Shown here: piece after piece, positions 17,783-28,084 of the stretch | How the letters are laid out: the number at the start of each line of letters is the position of its first letter | Numbering within the stretch: position 1 is the first letter of the stretch | Assembly: GCA_040839025.1 (NCBI GenBank) | Contig: JBFPJN010000007.1 | Location: forward strand, 62,001 to 126,000 | Direction of reading: 5' to 3' | DNA from: Alphaproteobacteria bacterium LSUCC0719 | Lineage (GTDB): Bacteria; Pseudomonadota; Alphaproteobacteria; Puniceispirillales; Puniceispirillaceae | DNA: 64,000 nt | Notes under the pieces: generated by a model | The model's input: the letters and a program-made list of their open reading frames with translations, nothing else | Database searches by the model: none | What the model was told of the DNA's origin: nothing | Position numbers and translations under genes: made by a program

Positions 17783-20464
17783 ATGACAGCGGCAATAACA
17801 GCATCTGGCTCGGCAAAAGTAAAGTCGCCCACCCCGATGATCGCGCAATATATGCAGGTCAAGGATGCACACCCTGACGCGCTGCTTTTCTATCGGATGG
17901 GCGACTTCTACGAGATGTTCTTCGAGGATGCCGAGATCGGCGCGGCCGCGCTCGGCATCACCCTGACCAAGCGCGGTAAAAGCGACGGTGACGATATTCC
18001 GATGTGTGGCGTGCCCGTACATTCGGTGGATGGCTATCTTGCGCGGCTGATCGGGGCTGGTCACAGGGTGGCCATCTGCGAGCAGGTCGAGGATCCGGCG
18101 ACACAGAAGCAGCGTGGCGGCAAGGGTCCGCTGAAACGCGAGGTGATTCGCATTCTGACGCCCGGTACCCTGACTGAAGATGATCTGCTGCCGCCGCGGG
18201 CACACAACTATCTGGCATCGCTTGGCCAGGCTGGCGAGGCCATGGCGGTGGCCTGGGCCGACATGTCGACCGGCGATTTTGCGGTGCAGGAGGTGGCATC
18301 AGGCCGGCTTGAAGGGGTGCTGGCCATGCTGGCCCCGGCTGAACTTGTTGTTCCGACCGGTGCCGACCTGCCGGAAGGCGTCGCCACGCTTGGCCCATGC
18401 CTGACCGAACAGGCGCCGTCGCTGTTTGAATCGGCCAGCGGCACGCGCGCGCTGTGTTCCTATTACGGCGTGGCAAGCCTTGACGGTTTCGGGCAGCTCT
18501 CGCGCGCGATGAGCGCCGCGGCGGGCGCGCTGCTTGGCTATATCGAACTGACCCAGAAGGGCAACATGCCCCGTCTGAGGCCAATCCAGGCGATCACCGA
18601 ATCAGGCTATATGGAAATCGACCAGGCGACCCGGCGGTCGCTTGAAATCACCCGTACGCTGTCCGGCGAGGTGAAAGGCAGCCTTCTGTCCGCAATCGAC
18701 ATGACGGTGACATCGGCCGGTGGCCGGCTTCTGGCGGCGCGGATTGGCGCTCCGCTGGCTTCGCGGGACGCCATCATTGCGCGACTCGATCTTGTCAGCT
18801 GGTATCATGACAGACCATCGCTGTGTGATGAACTTCGTCACATGATGAAGGGTCAGCCGGATATCGACCGCGCCCTGTCGCGGCTGGCGATGGGCCATGG
18901 TGGGCCACGCGACCTGCAGGCGCTGTCGCAGGCGCTGACCACGGCGTCGGACCTTGTCGGAACGGCGACACGGACCCACGGGCTTGGTGATCTTGGTGAT
19001 CTGGCGGCGCTCCATGATGCTGTCATGGCACCGGTGAAACTGGCGGCGGAACTGGCGCCGGCGCTGGCAGACGAATTGCCGCTGCTGGCCCGTGATGGCG
19101 GGTTTGTGCGCCACGGGTTTGATGCCGCGCTGGATGAACTTCGTGCGCTTCGTGATGAAAGCCGCCGCCTGATCGCCGCGCTTCAACATCAATATTGCGA
19201 GGCCACCGGGATTGCCTCATTGAAGGTCAAGCACAACAACGTCCTCGGCTATCATGTCGATGTTCGAAGCGCGCATGCTGAAAAGCTGATGCAGGACGAG
19301 CGGTTCATCCACCGGCAGACGACGGCCCAGACGGTGCGGTTCACCACCACCGAGCTTGCCGAACTTGAACGTGACCTGTCGACAGCTGCTGATCGGGCGC
19401 AGGCACGTGAACTGGAGATTTTCGAGACATTGCGGTCGCGGGCGTTGGCCGAGGCTGAACAGCTTGCCGCGGCGGCGCGGGCGCTGGCGGCGATCGATGT
19501 GGCGATGGCTTCGGCGGCTCTTGCCCTGAAGCGGGATTTCTGCCGCCCGGATATTCGCGATGATGCGAGTTTCCAGATCGGCCGCGGTCGGCATCCGGTG
19601 ATTGAAACAATGCTGTCTGCTGGTGACAGTTTCATCCCCAATGACTGTATGCTTGGCGATACGGGCGAGATCTGGCTTGTCACCGGCCCCAACATGGCAG
19701 GCAAGTCGACATTTCTGCGGCAGAATGCCCATATCGCGATCATGGCGCAGGCCGGCCTGTTTGTGCCGGCCGAGACGGCGACCATCGGCATTATTGACAG
19801 GATCTTCAGCCGGGTGGGCGCGGCTGATGATCTGGCGCGTGGCCGGTCCACCTTCATGGTCGAAATGGTCGAGACGGCGGCGATCCTGAACCGGGCGACA
19901 GAGCGGTCCTTTGTCATTCTTGATGAGATCGGGCGCGGGACAGCCACCTATGACGGGCTGGCCATCGCCTGGGCGGCGCTTGAGCATCTTCACCAGACCA
20001 ACCGCTGCCGAACATTGTTCGCCACACATTATCACGAGCTGACCAGTCTGCGTCATGACCTTGAACGGCTGTCATGCCATTCGATGAAGGTGCGTGAATG
20101 GCGGGGTGAAATCATTTTCCTGCATCAGGTGATTGATGGGGCTGCGGACCGGTCCTATGGTGTCCATGTGGCGCGGCTTGCCGGGTTGCCGCCACAGGTC
20201 ATCGCACGCGCCCAGTCCTTGCTTGCCGAGATGGAAGCCGGTGGACATGGCGTTGTCGATGCCGACCGACTTGCTGCTGACCTGCCCCTGTTTACCCAGA
20301 GCGTTGCCCCGGCACCGACGCCGGTCGATGATCCGGTGCGCAGCCGGGTCGAGGAGATAAATCCCGATATGCTGGCACCGCGCGAGGCATTGGAGCTGTT
20401 ATATGAACTGCGCGAGCTTCTTGATTCCCCAGCAGGCGGGTCAACGGATGACTCCAATGGATGA
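17783..20464 (+). CDS. mutS: DNA mismatch repair protein MutS
   Basis: Recognises mismatches and recruits MutL. The 893-residue product has the mismatch-contacting FYEMF motif (Phe-x-Glu) near residue 40, the connector and lever domains, Walker A GPNMAGKST at about 635-643 and Walker B/signature DEIGRGTATYDG. The C-terminal residues form the usual dimer/tetramer tail. The start was taken as the ATG at 17783, with AAGGGA nearby upstream. It begins the conserved block mutS-glnD-murJ-trpS. Confidence 0.97.
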   Translation: MTAAITASGSAKVKSPTPMIAQYMQVKDAHPDALLFYRMGDFYEMFFEDAEIGAAALGITLTKRGKSDGDDIPMCGVPVHSVDGYLARLIGAGHRVAICEQVEDPATQKQRGGKGPLKREVIRILTPGTLTEDDLLPPRAHNYLASLGQAGEAMAVAWADMSTGDFAVQEVASGRLEGVLAMLAPAELVVPTGADLPEGVATLGPCLTEQAPSLFESASGTRALCSYYGVASLDGFGQLSRAMSAAAGALLGYIELTQKGNMPRLRPIQAITESGYMEIDQATRRSLEITRTLSGEVKGSLLSAIDMTVTSAGGRLLAARIGAPLASRDAIIARLDLVSWYHDRPSLCDELRHMMKGQPDIDRALSRLAMGHGGPRDLQALSQALTTASDLVGTATRTHGLGDLGDLAALHDAVMAPVKLAAELAPALADELPLLARDGGFVRHGFDAALDELRALRDESRRLIAALQHQYCEATGIASLKVKHNNVLGYHVDVRSAHAEKLMQDERFIHRQTTAQTVRFTTTELAELERDLSTAADRAQARELEIFETLRSRALAEAEQLAAAARALAAIDVAMASAALALKRDFCRPDIRDDASFQIGRGRHPVIETMLSAGDSFIPNDCMLGDTGEIWLVTGPNMAGKSTFLRQNAHIAIMAQAGLFVPAETATIGIIDRIFSRVGAADDLARGRSTFMVEMVETAAILNRATERSFVILDEIGRGTATYDGLAIAWAALEHLHQTNRCRTLFATHYHELTSLRHDLERLSCHSMKVREWRGEIIFLHQVIDGAADRSYGVHVARLAGLPPQVIARAQSLLAEMEAGGHGVVDADRLAADLPLFTQSVAPAPTPVDDPVRSRVEEINPDMLAPREALELLYELRELLDSPAGGSTDDSNG

Positions 20465-20497
20465 CTTCGATGGCAGATACCGGTGGATAGAGGGGGC

Positions 20498-23293
20498 ATG
20501 AAGGTGAGTGCCACAGATGCGCCGGGAACCGGCAGCAGCCAGATCAAACAGTGGCGGCAATGGATCCAGCCTCTTGAGACGGCGCTTGCCGAAGGCCGGG
20601 CACCCATTGATGACGCCGCCCTGTGGCAGGTTGCAGACAGGCTGAAGACGGCGGATGACCGCACCTTTCAGCCGGCGCTTCTTGAGGCGGCAAAAACAGC
20701 CCATGTGGCGATGAAAACCGCCCTTGCCGACGAACTGGCTGCCGGACGTGACGGCGCCGTCTATGTTGGCCGTCATTCGCTTGGCATGGATCGTCTTCTG
20801 GCATGCCTTCTCGATATCCTTGTCCAACGTCGCCAGACTACCGGGGTGGCGCTTGTTGCCGTCGGCGGATATGGGCGGGGCGAATTGGCACCCAATTCGG
20901 ATATCGACCTGCTGTTTCTTACCGCACAGGACAGTGACCCGGCCGCCGACAGCGTGGTGGAATCGCTTCTCTATCTGCTGTGGGATCTGGGGCTGAAGGT
21001 CGGTCATGCCAAACGAACCGTGGCTGATACAATCCGCGCCTCGCGCGAAGACCAGACAATCCTGACCGGACTTCTCGAGATGCGGTACGTGGCCGGGGAC
21101 AGGCCGCTGGCAACCAAACTCGACCGGTCGTTCCGGCGCGAGGTGGCGCGCCTGAAGCCGGTTGATTTTGTCGATACCAAGCTTGAGGAACGCGACCAGC
21201 GCCATGATCGGCATGGTGCCACGCGCTATGTCGTCGAACCGAATATCAAGGAAGGCAAGGGCGGCCTGCGTGACCTTCACACCCTGTTCTGGATCGCGAA
21301 ATTCGCCTATCGCGCCAACAGCATCATCGACATTGTGGAAAAGGGCATTCTTCGGGAAAGCGAGGCCCGCCGGTTCGCTGCCGCACAGCGATTTCTCTGG
21401 ACTGTCAGGTGCCACCTTCATATCCGGTCGGGCCGCCCCGAGGAACGGCTGGATTTCGACGCCCAGATGGCCATCGCCCCGCTGATGGGCTTTGCCTCGC
21501 GCGGCGGCATGCGCGGTGTCGAACGGTTTATGAAGCGATATTATCTGGCGGCGCGTGACGTTGGCAGCCTCACCAGGATCATCTGCGCGGCCATGGAAAC
21601 CGATTTTCGCAAGCGTCGTCTTGGATGGGCGGCGGCATTTCAGGGGCGGCAGGATTTCGGGCATTTCCGGATCCGGTCGGGGCGGATCAATCTCGACCCC
21701 GAACTGATGTTTCGCGAGGCACCGCTGCGTATGCTGGAAATTTTCCATCTGGCGCTTGAACAGCAAGCCGACATTCACCCACAGGCACTGCAACGCATCA
21801 CACGCGGCCTCCACGCCCTTGGCGATGCGACGCGGGATGATCCACGGGCGGCAGAAGAATTCCTTGCCATCCTGACATCGCGACACAATCCCGAGCGGGT
21901 GTTGCGTCTGATGAATGAAAGCGGCGTGTTGGGACGTTTCCTTCCCGATTTCGGCAAGATCATCGCGATGATGCAGTTCGACATGTATCACAGCTATACT
22001 GTTGACGAGCACACCATCCAGGTGATCGGCATTCTCCACCAGATCGAAAGCGGCGCTCTTGCCGAGACAGCGCCGGTGGCAACCGCCGTGATGCCCGAGA
22101 TCGAGTCACGCCGCGCCCTGTTTGTTGCCGGGCTTCTGCATGACATCGCAAAGGGACGCGATGGTGACCATTCCGAGCTTGGCGCCGATCTGGCGCTGGA
22201 TATCTGCCCGCGCCTCGGCCTGACGCCTGAGGAAACCGAAACGGTCAGCTGGCTGGTCCGCCACCACCTTCTGATGAGCAGGATTGCGTTCCGATATGAT
22301 CTGAATGACCCGAAGACGATCGAGGATTTTGCCGCTGTCGTGCAATCTCCTGAACGCCTGAAGCTGCTTCTGGTGCTTACCGTTGCCGATATACGCGGTG
22401 TTGGCCCAACGGTCTGGAACGGGTGGAAGGCGGCGCTGATGCGTGACCTCTATTACCAGAGCGATGCGGTGCTTCGCGGGGCTGATGCCAGTGTGATCGC
22501 CGCCAGCAGTGCCGAACAGGCGCGCGAACAGGCCCGTGCCGGTCTGGCGGCATGGTCGGATGAGGATTTTGCCGCCCACGCGGCGCGGCTGCCGCGTAAT
22601 TACTGGACCGGTTATGATACCGAGATGCATGTCAGGCATGCCGAATTGAGCCACAGATTCCGATCGTTGGATGTGCCGATTCTGGTTGATTTCAGACAGG
22701 TGGCCGACCGTAAGGTGACCGAATTGACATTGCTGACGGTCGATGACGCCGGTCTGTTTTCGCGGGTTGCCGGCGCTGTGGCGGGACTCGGGATCAACAT
22801 CATCGGCGCGCGGATCACAACCTGCAGTGACGGCACGGTGCTTGATGTGTTCCAGCTGCAGACAACGCACAACCAGATGATTGAGGATATGCAGCTTCTC
22901 GAACGACTGCAGGCCAGAATCGATTCCGCTGTCACCGGCACGTTGCGACCGCAATCGGCCCTTCGCGAACGCTGGCAGAGCCTGCCGGCGCGGGTGCGCC
23001 GTCTGCCGGTGCCATCACGGGTGTTTCTGTCGAACAAGATCAGCACCACCCACACGGTCATTGAGGTCAATGGACGTGATTTTCCGGGTTTGCTTCACAG
23101 ATTGACCCATACGCTTGCCGATCTCGGATTGCAGATCCAGACGGCCACCGTCTCAACCTATGGTGAACGCGTTGTTGATGTATTTTATGTCAAGGATCTG
23201 TTTGGTCTTCAAATCCACAACCAGACCCGTCTGGATACCATTCGTGACAGGCTTCTGGCGGTGTTTGAACAGCTTGACGAGGCAGCCGCATGA
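20498..23293 (+). CDS. glnD: Bifunctional uridylyltransferase/uridylyl-removing enzyme (PII sensor)
   Basis: Senses glutamine and controls nitrogen assimilation by adding or removing UMP on PII proteins. The 931-residue product has the nucleotidyltransferase motif GGYGRGELAPNSDIDLLFL near residue 122, an HD hydrolase domain (LLHDIAKGRDGDHSELGADL) and two C-terminal ACT domains (DDAGLFSRVAG and GRDFPGLLHRLTHTLADLGL). The ATG at 20498 is taken; a GTG 5 codons earlier is an alternative. The end overlaps murJ by 4 bases. Confidence 0.96.
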   Translation: MKVSATDAPGTGSSQIKQWRQWIQPLETALAEGRAPIDDAALWQVADRLKTADDRTFQPALLEAAKTAHVAMKTALADELAAGRDGAVYVGRHSLGMDRLLACLLDILVQRRQTTGVALVAVGGYGRGELAPNSDIDLLFLTAQDSDPAADSVVESLLYLLWDLGLKVGHAKRTVADTIRASREDQTILTGLLEMRYVAGDRPLATKLDRSFRREVARLKPVDFVDTKLEERDQRHDRHGATRYVVEPNIKEGKGGLRDLHTLFWIAKFAYRANSIIDIVEKGILRESEARRFAAAQRFLWTVRCHLHIRSGRPEERLDFDAQMAIAPLMGFASRGGMRGVERFMKRYYLAARDVGSLTRIICAAMETDFRKRRLGWAAAFQGRQDFGHFRIRSGRINLDPELMFREAPLRMLEIFHLALEQQADIHPQALQRITRGLHALGDATRDDPRAAEEFLAILTSRHNPERVLRLMNESGVLGRFLPDFGKIIAMMQFDMYHSYTVDEHTIQVIGILHQIESGALAETAPVATAVMPEIESRRALFVAGLLHDIAKGRDGDHSELGADLALDICPRLGLTPEETETVSWLVRHHLLMSRIAFRYDLNDPKTIEDFAAVVQSPERLKLLLVLTVADIRGVGPTVWNGWKAALMRDLYYQSDAVLRGADASVIAASSAEQAREQARAGLAAWSDEDFAAHAARLPRNYWTGYDTEMHVRHAELSHRFRSLDVPILVDFRQVADRKVTELTLLTVDDAGLFSRVAGAVAGLGINIIGARITTCSDGTVLDVFQLQTTHNQMIEDMQLLERLQARIDSAVTGTLRPQSALRERWQSLPARVRRLPVPSRVFLSNKISTTHTVIEVNGRDFPGLLHRLTHTLADLGLQIQTATVSTYGERVVDVFYVKDLFGLQIHNQTRLDTIRDRLLAVFEQLDEAAA

Positions 23294-24843
23294 GCCTGCA
23301 GTCACGCAGCACGCAGCCGCTGGCGCGGGCCTTTCGCCAGATCAGTGGGTTGACGGGTGTCAGCCGCATTCTGGGGTTTCTGCGGGATGTGATCTTTGCC
23401 ACTTTTCTTGGGGCGGGTCCGGCGGCGGATGCCTTTCTGGTGGCGCTGAAGCTTCCCAACATGTTTCGCCGACTGACCGCGGAAGGCGCCATGGCGAACG
23501 CCTTTGTGCCGGCCTTCACCACAGCCCGTCAGGATGAAGGTGAAGCCGCGGCGATGACGCTGGCCGGCGAGGTGCAGACAACCTTGATTGTCACGCTCTG
23601 TCTTGTGGTTGGTCTTGCCGAGATATTCATGCCAGCTGTCATTTCGGCCATTGCTCCCGGTTTCGCTGATACGCCGGACCGGCTGGCGGCGGCGATTGCC
23701 CTTGGTCGTGTCACCTTTCCCTATCTGCCCTTGATTTCGCTTGTCGCGTTCTGGGCGGCGATTGCCAATGCCAATCAGCGTTTCATGGTGGCTGCGGCAA
23801 TGCCGGTGATCTTCAATCTCTGCCTCATTGGCGGGGCGCTGGGGATCCCGATGGCAACCGGCTGGCTGGCGGTTGAACGTGCGATGCCGCTGGCGGTGGC
23901 GCTGCTGGCCGCCGGCGTGCTGCAGCTCTTCGCGATGGCGATGCTGCTGCGGCACCACCAGATCATGCCGGCCTGGAAGATCCCCCGTTTCAGCGCCGCC
24001 GCGCGGGCCATGTGGCGTCAGTTCGGCGTTGCCTCTGCCGGGGCGGTGGTTATGCAGATCAATCTGATCATCGATCTGATTCTGGCATCATTGCTGACGG
24101 TTGGTGCGATTTCCTGGCTCTATTTTGCGGATCGTGTGGCACAGCTGCCGCTTGGTATCTTTGGCATTGCCCTTGGCACGGCTCTGCTGCCTCGCCTGTC
24201 ATCGCAGTTTCGCGCCGGCAAGGCCGATGAGGCACGCGCCTCATTGGCCGAGGCGCTTCTGTTTGCCGCCTTTCTGGTCATTCCGGCGACAGGCGCGCTG
24301 ATTGTCATTGCGCCGCAGATTATCAGCGGGCTGTTTCGTTATGGTGCCTTTACCGATTCCGATGCCGCAGCTAGCGCCGCCGCCCTTATGGCCTATGCCA
24401 TCGGCATGCCGGCCCATATCATGGTGAAGATTCTCCAGCCGGCCTTCTACGCGACGTCGCGGCCCGGATTTGTTCTGAAGGTGTCGATTGCCGCGGTCAT
24501 CACAAATCTGGTGCTGTCGCTCTCGCTGATGCCTGTCTTCGGGCATGTGGGGCTGGCACTTGCCACCTCGATATCCGGCTTTGTGGCGGCATTGTCACTG
24601 GCTCTCCGCCTGACAGCTGAGGGGCATATGGGGCTTCCCGCCCCGATGATTCTCGTCAGGATCGGTGCCGCGACGCTGATGATGCTGGGCACTCTTGGTC
24701 TGGGTGGCAGGTGGCTTGGAACATGGTTTGAAAGCGTGCCGGCAATCGGTCATCTTGCCCTGCTGGTGGTGGCTGGCGGTGTGGTTTATCTTATGACGGC
24801 TTTCGTGCTTCGTGCCGTGCCGGCGCAATTGCTTCGCCGCTGA
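23290..24843 (+). CDS. murJ: Lipid II flippase MurJ
   Basis: Inner-membrane flippase that moves lipid II to the periplasmic face for peptidoglycan synthesis. The 517-residue product begins with the family segment [15 protein letters not shown] and then [15 protein letters not shown], containing the conserved basic residues of the central cavity. About 14 hydrophobic segments are predicted by eye. The ATGA overlap with glnD suggests translational coupling. Confidence 0.95.
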   Translation: MSLQSRSTQPLARAFRQISGLTGVSRILGFLRDVIFATFLGAGPAADAFLVALKLPNMFRRLTAEGAMANAFVPAFTTARQDEGEAAAMTLAGEVQTTLIVTLCLVVGLAEIFMPAVISAIAPGFADTPDRLAAAIALGRVTFPYLPLISLVAFWAAIANANQRFMVAAAMPVIFNLCLIGGALGIPMATGWLAVERAMPLAVALLAAGVLQLFAMAMLLRHHQIMPAWKIPRFSAAARAMWRQFGVASAGAVVMQINLIIDLILASLLTVGAISWLYFADRVAQLPLGIFGIALGTALLPRLSSQFRAGKADEARASLAEALLFAAFLVIPATGALIVIAPQIISGLFRYGAFTDSDAAASAAALMAYAIGMPAHIMVKILQPAFYATSRPGFVLKVSIAAVITNLVLSLSLMPVFGHVGLALATSISGFVAALSLALRLTAEGHMGLPAPMILVRIGAATLMMLGTLGLGGRWLGTWFESVPAIGHLALLVVAGGVVYLMTAFVLRAVPAQLLRR

Positions 24844-24932
24844 CGTTCGGCTTGGACTTGACCACAACCGGCGCTGCCATCATAACGCAGGCTGATTATC
24901 AACAGCGCGGCCCAAGGGAACGCCACCTGATC

Positions 24933-25991
24933 ATGACGACCGTCCAGCCCACATCTGAAACCCGCCCCGAAAACCGTCCCGAAAACCGTATTTTCTCGGG
25001 GATACAGCCAACCGGCAACCTTCATCTGGGCAATTATCTTGGCGCGATCCGCAACTGGGTGACGCTGCAGGACAGTTTTGAGTCGATCTATTGCGTTGTT
25101 GATCTTCACGCCATCACCGTACCGCAGGATCCGCAACAGCTTCGCCAAAGCACACGTGAGGTCACGGCAAGCCTGATCGCTGCCGGCATTTCGCCACAGC
25201 GCTCGATCCTGTTCAACCAGTCACGTGTGCCGCAGCATTCGCAGCTTGCCTGGATCTTCAACTGCGTGGCGCGGCTTGGCTGGCTGAACCGAATGACCCA
25301 GTTCAAGGAAAAGGCTGGCAAGAACCGTGAAAACGCGACAGTCGGGCTGTTTGCCTATCCGACTCTGATGGCGGCCGATATTCTGGCCTATCGCGCTACG
25401 CATGTTCCCGTAGGCGAGGACCAGAAACAGCATCTCGAATTGACCCGTGATATCGCGCAGTCCTTCAATATGAATTACGGGGTGGAATTCTTTCCGCTTC
25501 CCGAACCGCAGATCTTCGGAACGGCAACACGGGTGATGAGTCTTCGCGACGGCAGCTCGAAGATGAGCAAATCCGAGGCGTCGGACAATTCACGGATCAA
25601 TCTGACGGACAGCGATGATCTGATCGCGCAGAAGATCCGCAAGGCAAAGACCGACCCTGACGCCTTGCCGTCCGAGGCAGAAGGTCTTGCCGGTCGCCCG
25701 GAGGCGCAGAATCTGGTTGGTATATATGCCGCACTTGCCGACAGTGACATCGATGCTGTCCTGCGGGAATTCGGTGGTCGCGGATTCGGCGATTTCAAGC
25801 CGGCACTTGCCGAGCTTGCCGTGGCGAAACTGTCCCCGATGGGCCAGGAGATGCGCCGACTGCTTGCCAATCCGGGCGATATTGATGCCGTTCTTGATGA
25901 TGGCGCGGCGCGTGCCGAGGCCATCGCGGCACCGATTATCGAGCAGGTCAACGAGATCGTCGGTTTTCTCGGACCGTCCAGCCGTCGCTGA
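24933..25991 (+). CDS. trpS: Tryptophan--tRNA ligase
   Basis: Charges tRNA-Trp. The 352-residue product has the class I HIGH-equivalent [13 protein letters not shown] near residue 23 and KMSKSEAS for the KMSKS loop. The internal ATG at 24933 is preferred: upstream codons are not conserved family sequence and would add 27 residues. The ribosome binding site is weak. The first residues contain a small repeat ([13 protein letters not shown]). It is the fourth gene of the mutS block. Confidence 0.95.
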   Translation: MTTVQPTSETRPENRPENRIFSGIQPTGNLHLGNYLGAIRNWVTLQDSFESIYCVVDLHAITVPQDPQQLRQSTREVTASLIAAGISPQRSILFNQSRVPQHSQLAWIFNCVARLGWLNRMTQFKEKAGKNRENATVGLFAYPTLMAADILAYRATHVPVGEDQKQHLELTRDIAQSFNMNYGVEFFPLPEPQIFGTATRVMSLRDGSSKMSKSEASDNSRINLTDSDDLIAQKIRKAKTDPDALPSEAEGLAGRPEAQNLVGIYAALADSDIDAVLREFGGRGFGDFKPALAELAVAKLSPMGQEMRRLLANPGDIDAVLDDGAARAEAIAAPIIEQVNEIVGFLGPSSRR

Positions 25992-26028
25992 CATGATCGC
26001 TCAATATTGGCGACGGACAAAAATTTCC

Positions 26029-26058
26029 CACATTCCAGCCATTGAAATGTGCTATTCT
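26029..26058 (+). promoter_or_regulatory. Candidate promoter with an 11-base-spaced dyad upstream of the NifU-like gene
   Basis: CACATT (26029-26034) and AATGTG (26046-26051) are perfect inverted arms separated by 11 bases. The right arm abuts an extended -10, TGC-TATTCT (26050-26058). The dyad would cover the -35 region, so a bound regulator could control transcription of the Nfu gene about 200 bases downstream. The remaining gap (25992-26263) holds no supported gene. Confidence 0.4.
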
Positions 26059-26263
26059 TGACCGATATTCAGCCCTGTTGGTTGATGGGTGCTGGTGGCG
26101 GATCGATCAGAACCCTGTCCGCCACGAAGCCCCGACGATGGTTGCGTGCGCTGACAGTATCGATGTCGTGGCGCCGAAGGTGGCTAAGGCAGCTGATTCA
26201 GGAATTTGACCCATGCGGCGCTGGCTCCGGCGGATGTCGCAAGTGCGAAAAGGACAGGCAGAG

Positions 26264-26818
26264 ATGTTCATTCAAACCCAGGATACGCCAAACCCGGCGA
26301 CCCTTAAATTCATTCCCGGCGTGCCGGTTATGGACAGTGGCACGGCAGACTATCCGGCGGCTGACAGTGCTGCCAATTCGCCCCTGGCACGACGCCTTTT
26401 CCAGATCGACGGGGTCAAGGGGGTTTTCCTTGGTGGTGACTTTGTTGCCGTTACCAAGGAAGATTCGCTTGACTGGTTTGCACTGAAACCATCGATCCTG
26501 GCCGGCATCATGGAACATTACGCCTCCGGCATGCCGGTTGTTGAAATGGCCGATGCTGGCGCCGACGCGGCGGACGAGGATGATGACGAGATCGTCACCC
26601 AGATCAAACAGCTGCTCGATACGCGGGTGCGTCCTGCTGTTGCGATGGATGGCGGTGATATCGTGTTTCAGGGATTTGACGATGGTGTCGTGACCCTGCA
26701 GATGCGCGGTGCCTGTCAGGGCTGCCCGAGTTCCACGGCGACACTGAAAATGGGGATCGAGAACATGCTTCGGCATTATATTCCCGACGTGCGCGAGGTT
26801 CGTGCCGCCGACTTCTAG
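26264..26818 (+). CDS. NifU/Nfu family iron-sulfur scaffold protein
   Basis: Late-acting carrier that delivers Fe-S clusters to target proteins in the cytosol. The 184-residue product has an N-terminal Nfu_N domain (MFIQTQDTPNPATLKFIPG) and a C-terminal NifU domain with the cluster-binding CxxC in GACQGCPSS. AAGGA lies 10 bases upstream of the ATG; an earlier in-frame ATG adds 17 residues that do not fit the family. It follows trpS, a common alphaproteobacterial neighbour. Confidence 0.94.
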   Translation: MFIQTQDTPNPATLKFIPGVPVMDSGTADYPAADSAANSPLARRLFQIDGVKGVFLGGDFVAVTKEDSLDWFALKPSILAGIMEHYASGMPVVEMADAGADAADEDDDEIVTQIKQLLDTRVRPAVAMDGGDIVFQGFDDGVVTLQMRGACQGCPSSTATLKMGIENMLRHYIPDVREVRAADF

Positions 26819-26869
26819 GCATCAATCGATGCCGGCAGTTGTTTCGTGAAATTCGTCAGTGGATGAGTT

Positions 26870-28036
26870 GTGCCTCAGCCAACAAGAATTGTCATCACCA
26901 ACACCCATCTTCTCCGTGCGGCGATGCTGTTCATGGTGCTTGGGATCATCGGCCCGGGGCTGTTCCAGCTGAAACCGCCGCGATGGTTTGCTGAAACCGG
27001 CGGCACGGGGCATCCGGAAATAGCGGCCGGCGAGGAACTGGCACCGGCATTGTCGCCTGTAGTTGCGCCCCCACCCCCACCTCCGGCAATTGCGCCAGCT
27101 GCGCAGCCCCCTGTGGAACCAGACATTCAGCCCGAGACTGGACTTGCCGCGGCACCGGCATTGGAAGCCGAAGATGTTGTCGAAAAGATACCCGACAGCT
27201 ATGGGTCCGATACAGTCGCGTCCCCTTCCCAAGCCGCATCTGAGGGTGACACGCCCCCTGACCAGGCGGAGCAGCCTGCCGTTGCTGCCCGGAAAACGGT
27301 TCTTGCCTCACAGGCAGCAGGCAGCGTGAAGGTGCCGGCATATCAAAATCCGTCTTCTGCGCCGCTGGAAGTCATGCGCAGATTTACCAAAAGCATCCCG
27401 GAATCGCACACCGTCCTGCCGGTCACGCGTCAGAAGGAAAACTTCATCGCGATCACCCTGCCGCTGATTCTGGCGGCGAATGAGGAAATTGTGCAGCGCC
27501 GGAACGCCATCAAACGGGCAATCGCGCGGGGTGACTGGCCGACCATTGAACGCTGGGCGCGTCTTTACCGGATCGATACCGAAACCGAATCGAAGGCCGA
27601 GGTCGAAAGGCAGCTTCTGTTGCGGGCCGATTTTGTGCCGGTGTCACTGGCGCTGGCGCAGGCGGCCATCGAATCCGGCTGGGGAACATCGCGCTTTGCA
27701 CTTCAGGGAAATGCCCTTTTCGGTCAATGGGCCTGGCAAAAGGATGCAGGGCTGAAACCGGAACGCGCCTCAAACAGCCAGGCTGTCGTTCGAAGCTTTC
27801 CAAATCTCTTTGGTTCGGTTCGGGCCTATATGCACAATCTGAACACCCACCCCCGTTACGCCGCGTTCCGGGCGCGCCGCTACCTTCTTCGTGGCAGAAC
27901 ACAGGCCGAACTCGGCTACCAGCTGTCGAATTTCCTTGATGGATATGCAGAGATTGGCGAGGTCTATGTCACCAAATTGAAGGCGCTCATCCGTTCAAAC
28001 AATTTTGGACAGTATGAGTCGGCGCGGCTTCACTGA
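26870..28036 (+). CDS. Membrane-anchored Bax-like glucosaminidase domain protein
   Basis: A 388-residue protein with an N-terminal membrane segment (about residues 13-33), then a proline/alanine-rich linker of about 130 residues, then a C-terminal Bax/glucosaminidase-like domain (about 170-385). The expected catalytic Glu lies in LAQAAIESGWGTSRFA. A peptidoglycan-cleaving role at the periplasmic face is likely. The start is a GTG with no strong ribosome binding site, so the first residues are uncertain. Confidence 0.8.
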   Translation: MPQPTRIVITNTHLLRAAMLFMVLGIIGPGLFQLKPPRWFAETGGTGHPEIAAGEELAPALSPVVAPPPPPPAIAPAAQPPVEPDIQPETGLAAAPALEAEDVVEKIPDSYGSDTVASPSQAASEGDTPPDQAEQPAVAARKTVLASQAAGSVKVPAYQNPSSAPLEVMRRFTKSIPESHTVLPVTRQKENFIAITLPLILAANEEIVQRRNAIKRAIARGDWPTIERWARLYRIDTETESKAEVERQLLLRADFVPVSLALAQAAIESGWGTSRFALQGNALFGQWAWQKDAGLKPERASNSQAVVRSFPNLFGSVRAYMHNLNTHPRYAAFRARRYLLRGRTQAELGYQLSNFLDGYAEIGEVYVTKLKALIRSNNFGQYESARLH

Positions 28037-28084
28037 TCGGGTGTTTCTGGCATCAATATGCTAGCCCCCCGCCCCGCCGCCGGG

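Noticed and set aside
20441-22039. 532-codon open frame opposite glnD
   Set aside because: Shadow of glnD, whose catalytic motifs are intact; no ribosome binding site or family features.
26049-26486. Open frame overlapping the start of the Nfu gene
   Set aside because: It overlaps conserved Nfu coding sequence in another frame and looks Arg/Trp-rich without motifs.
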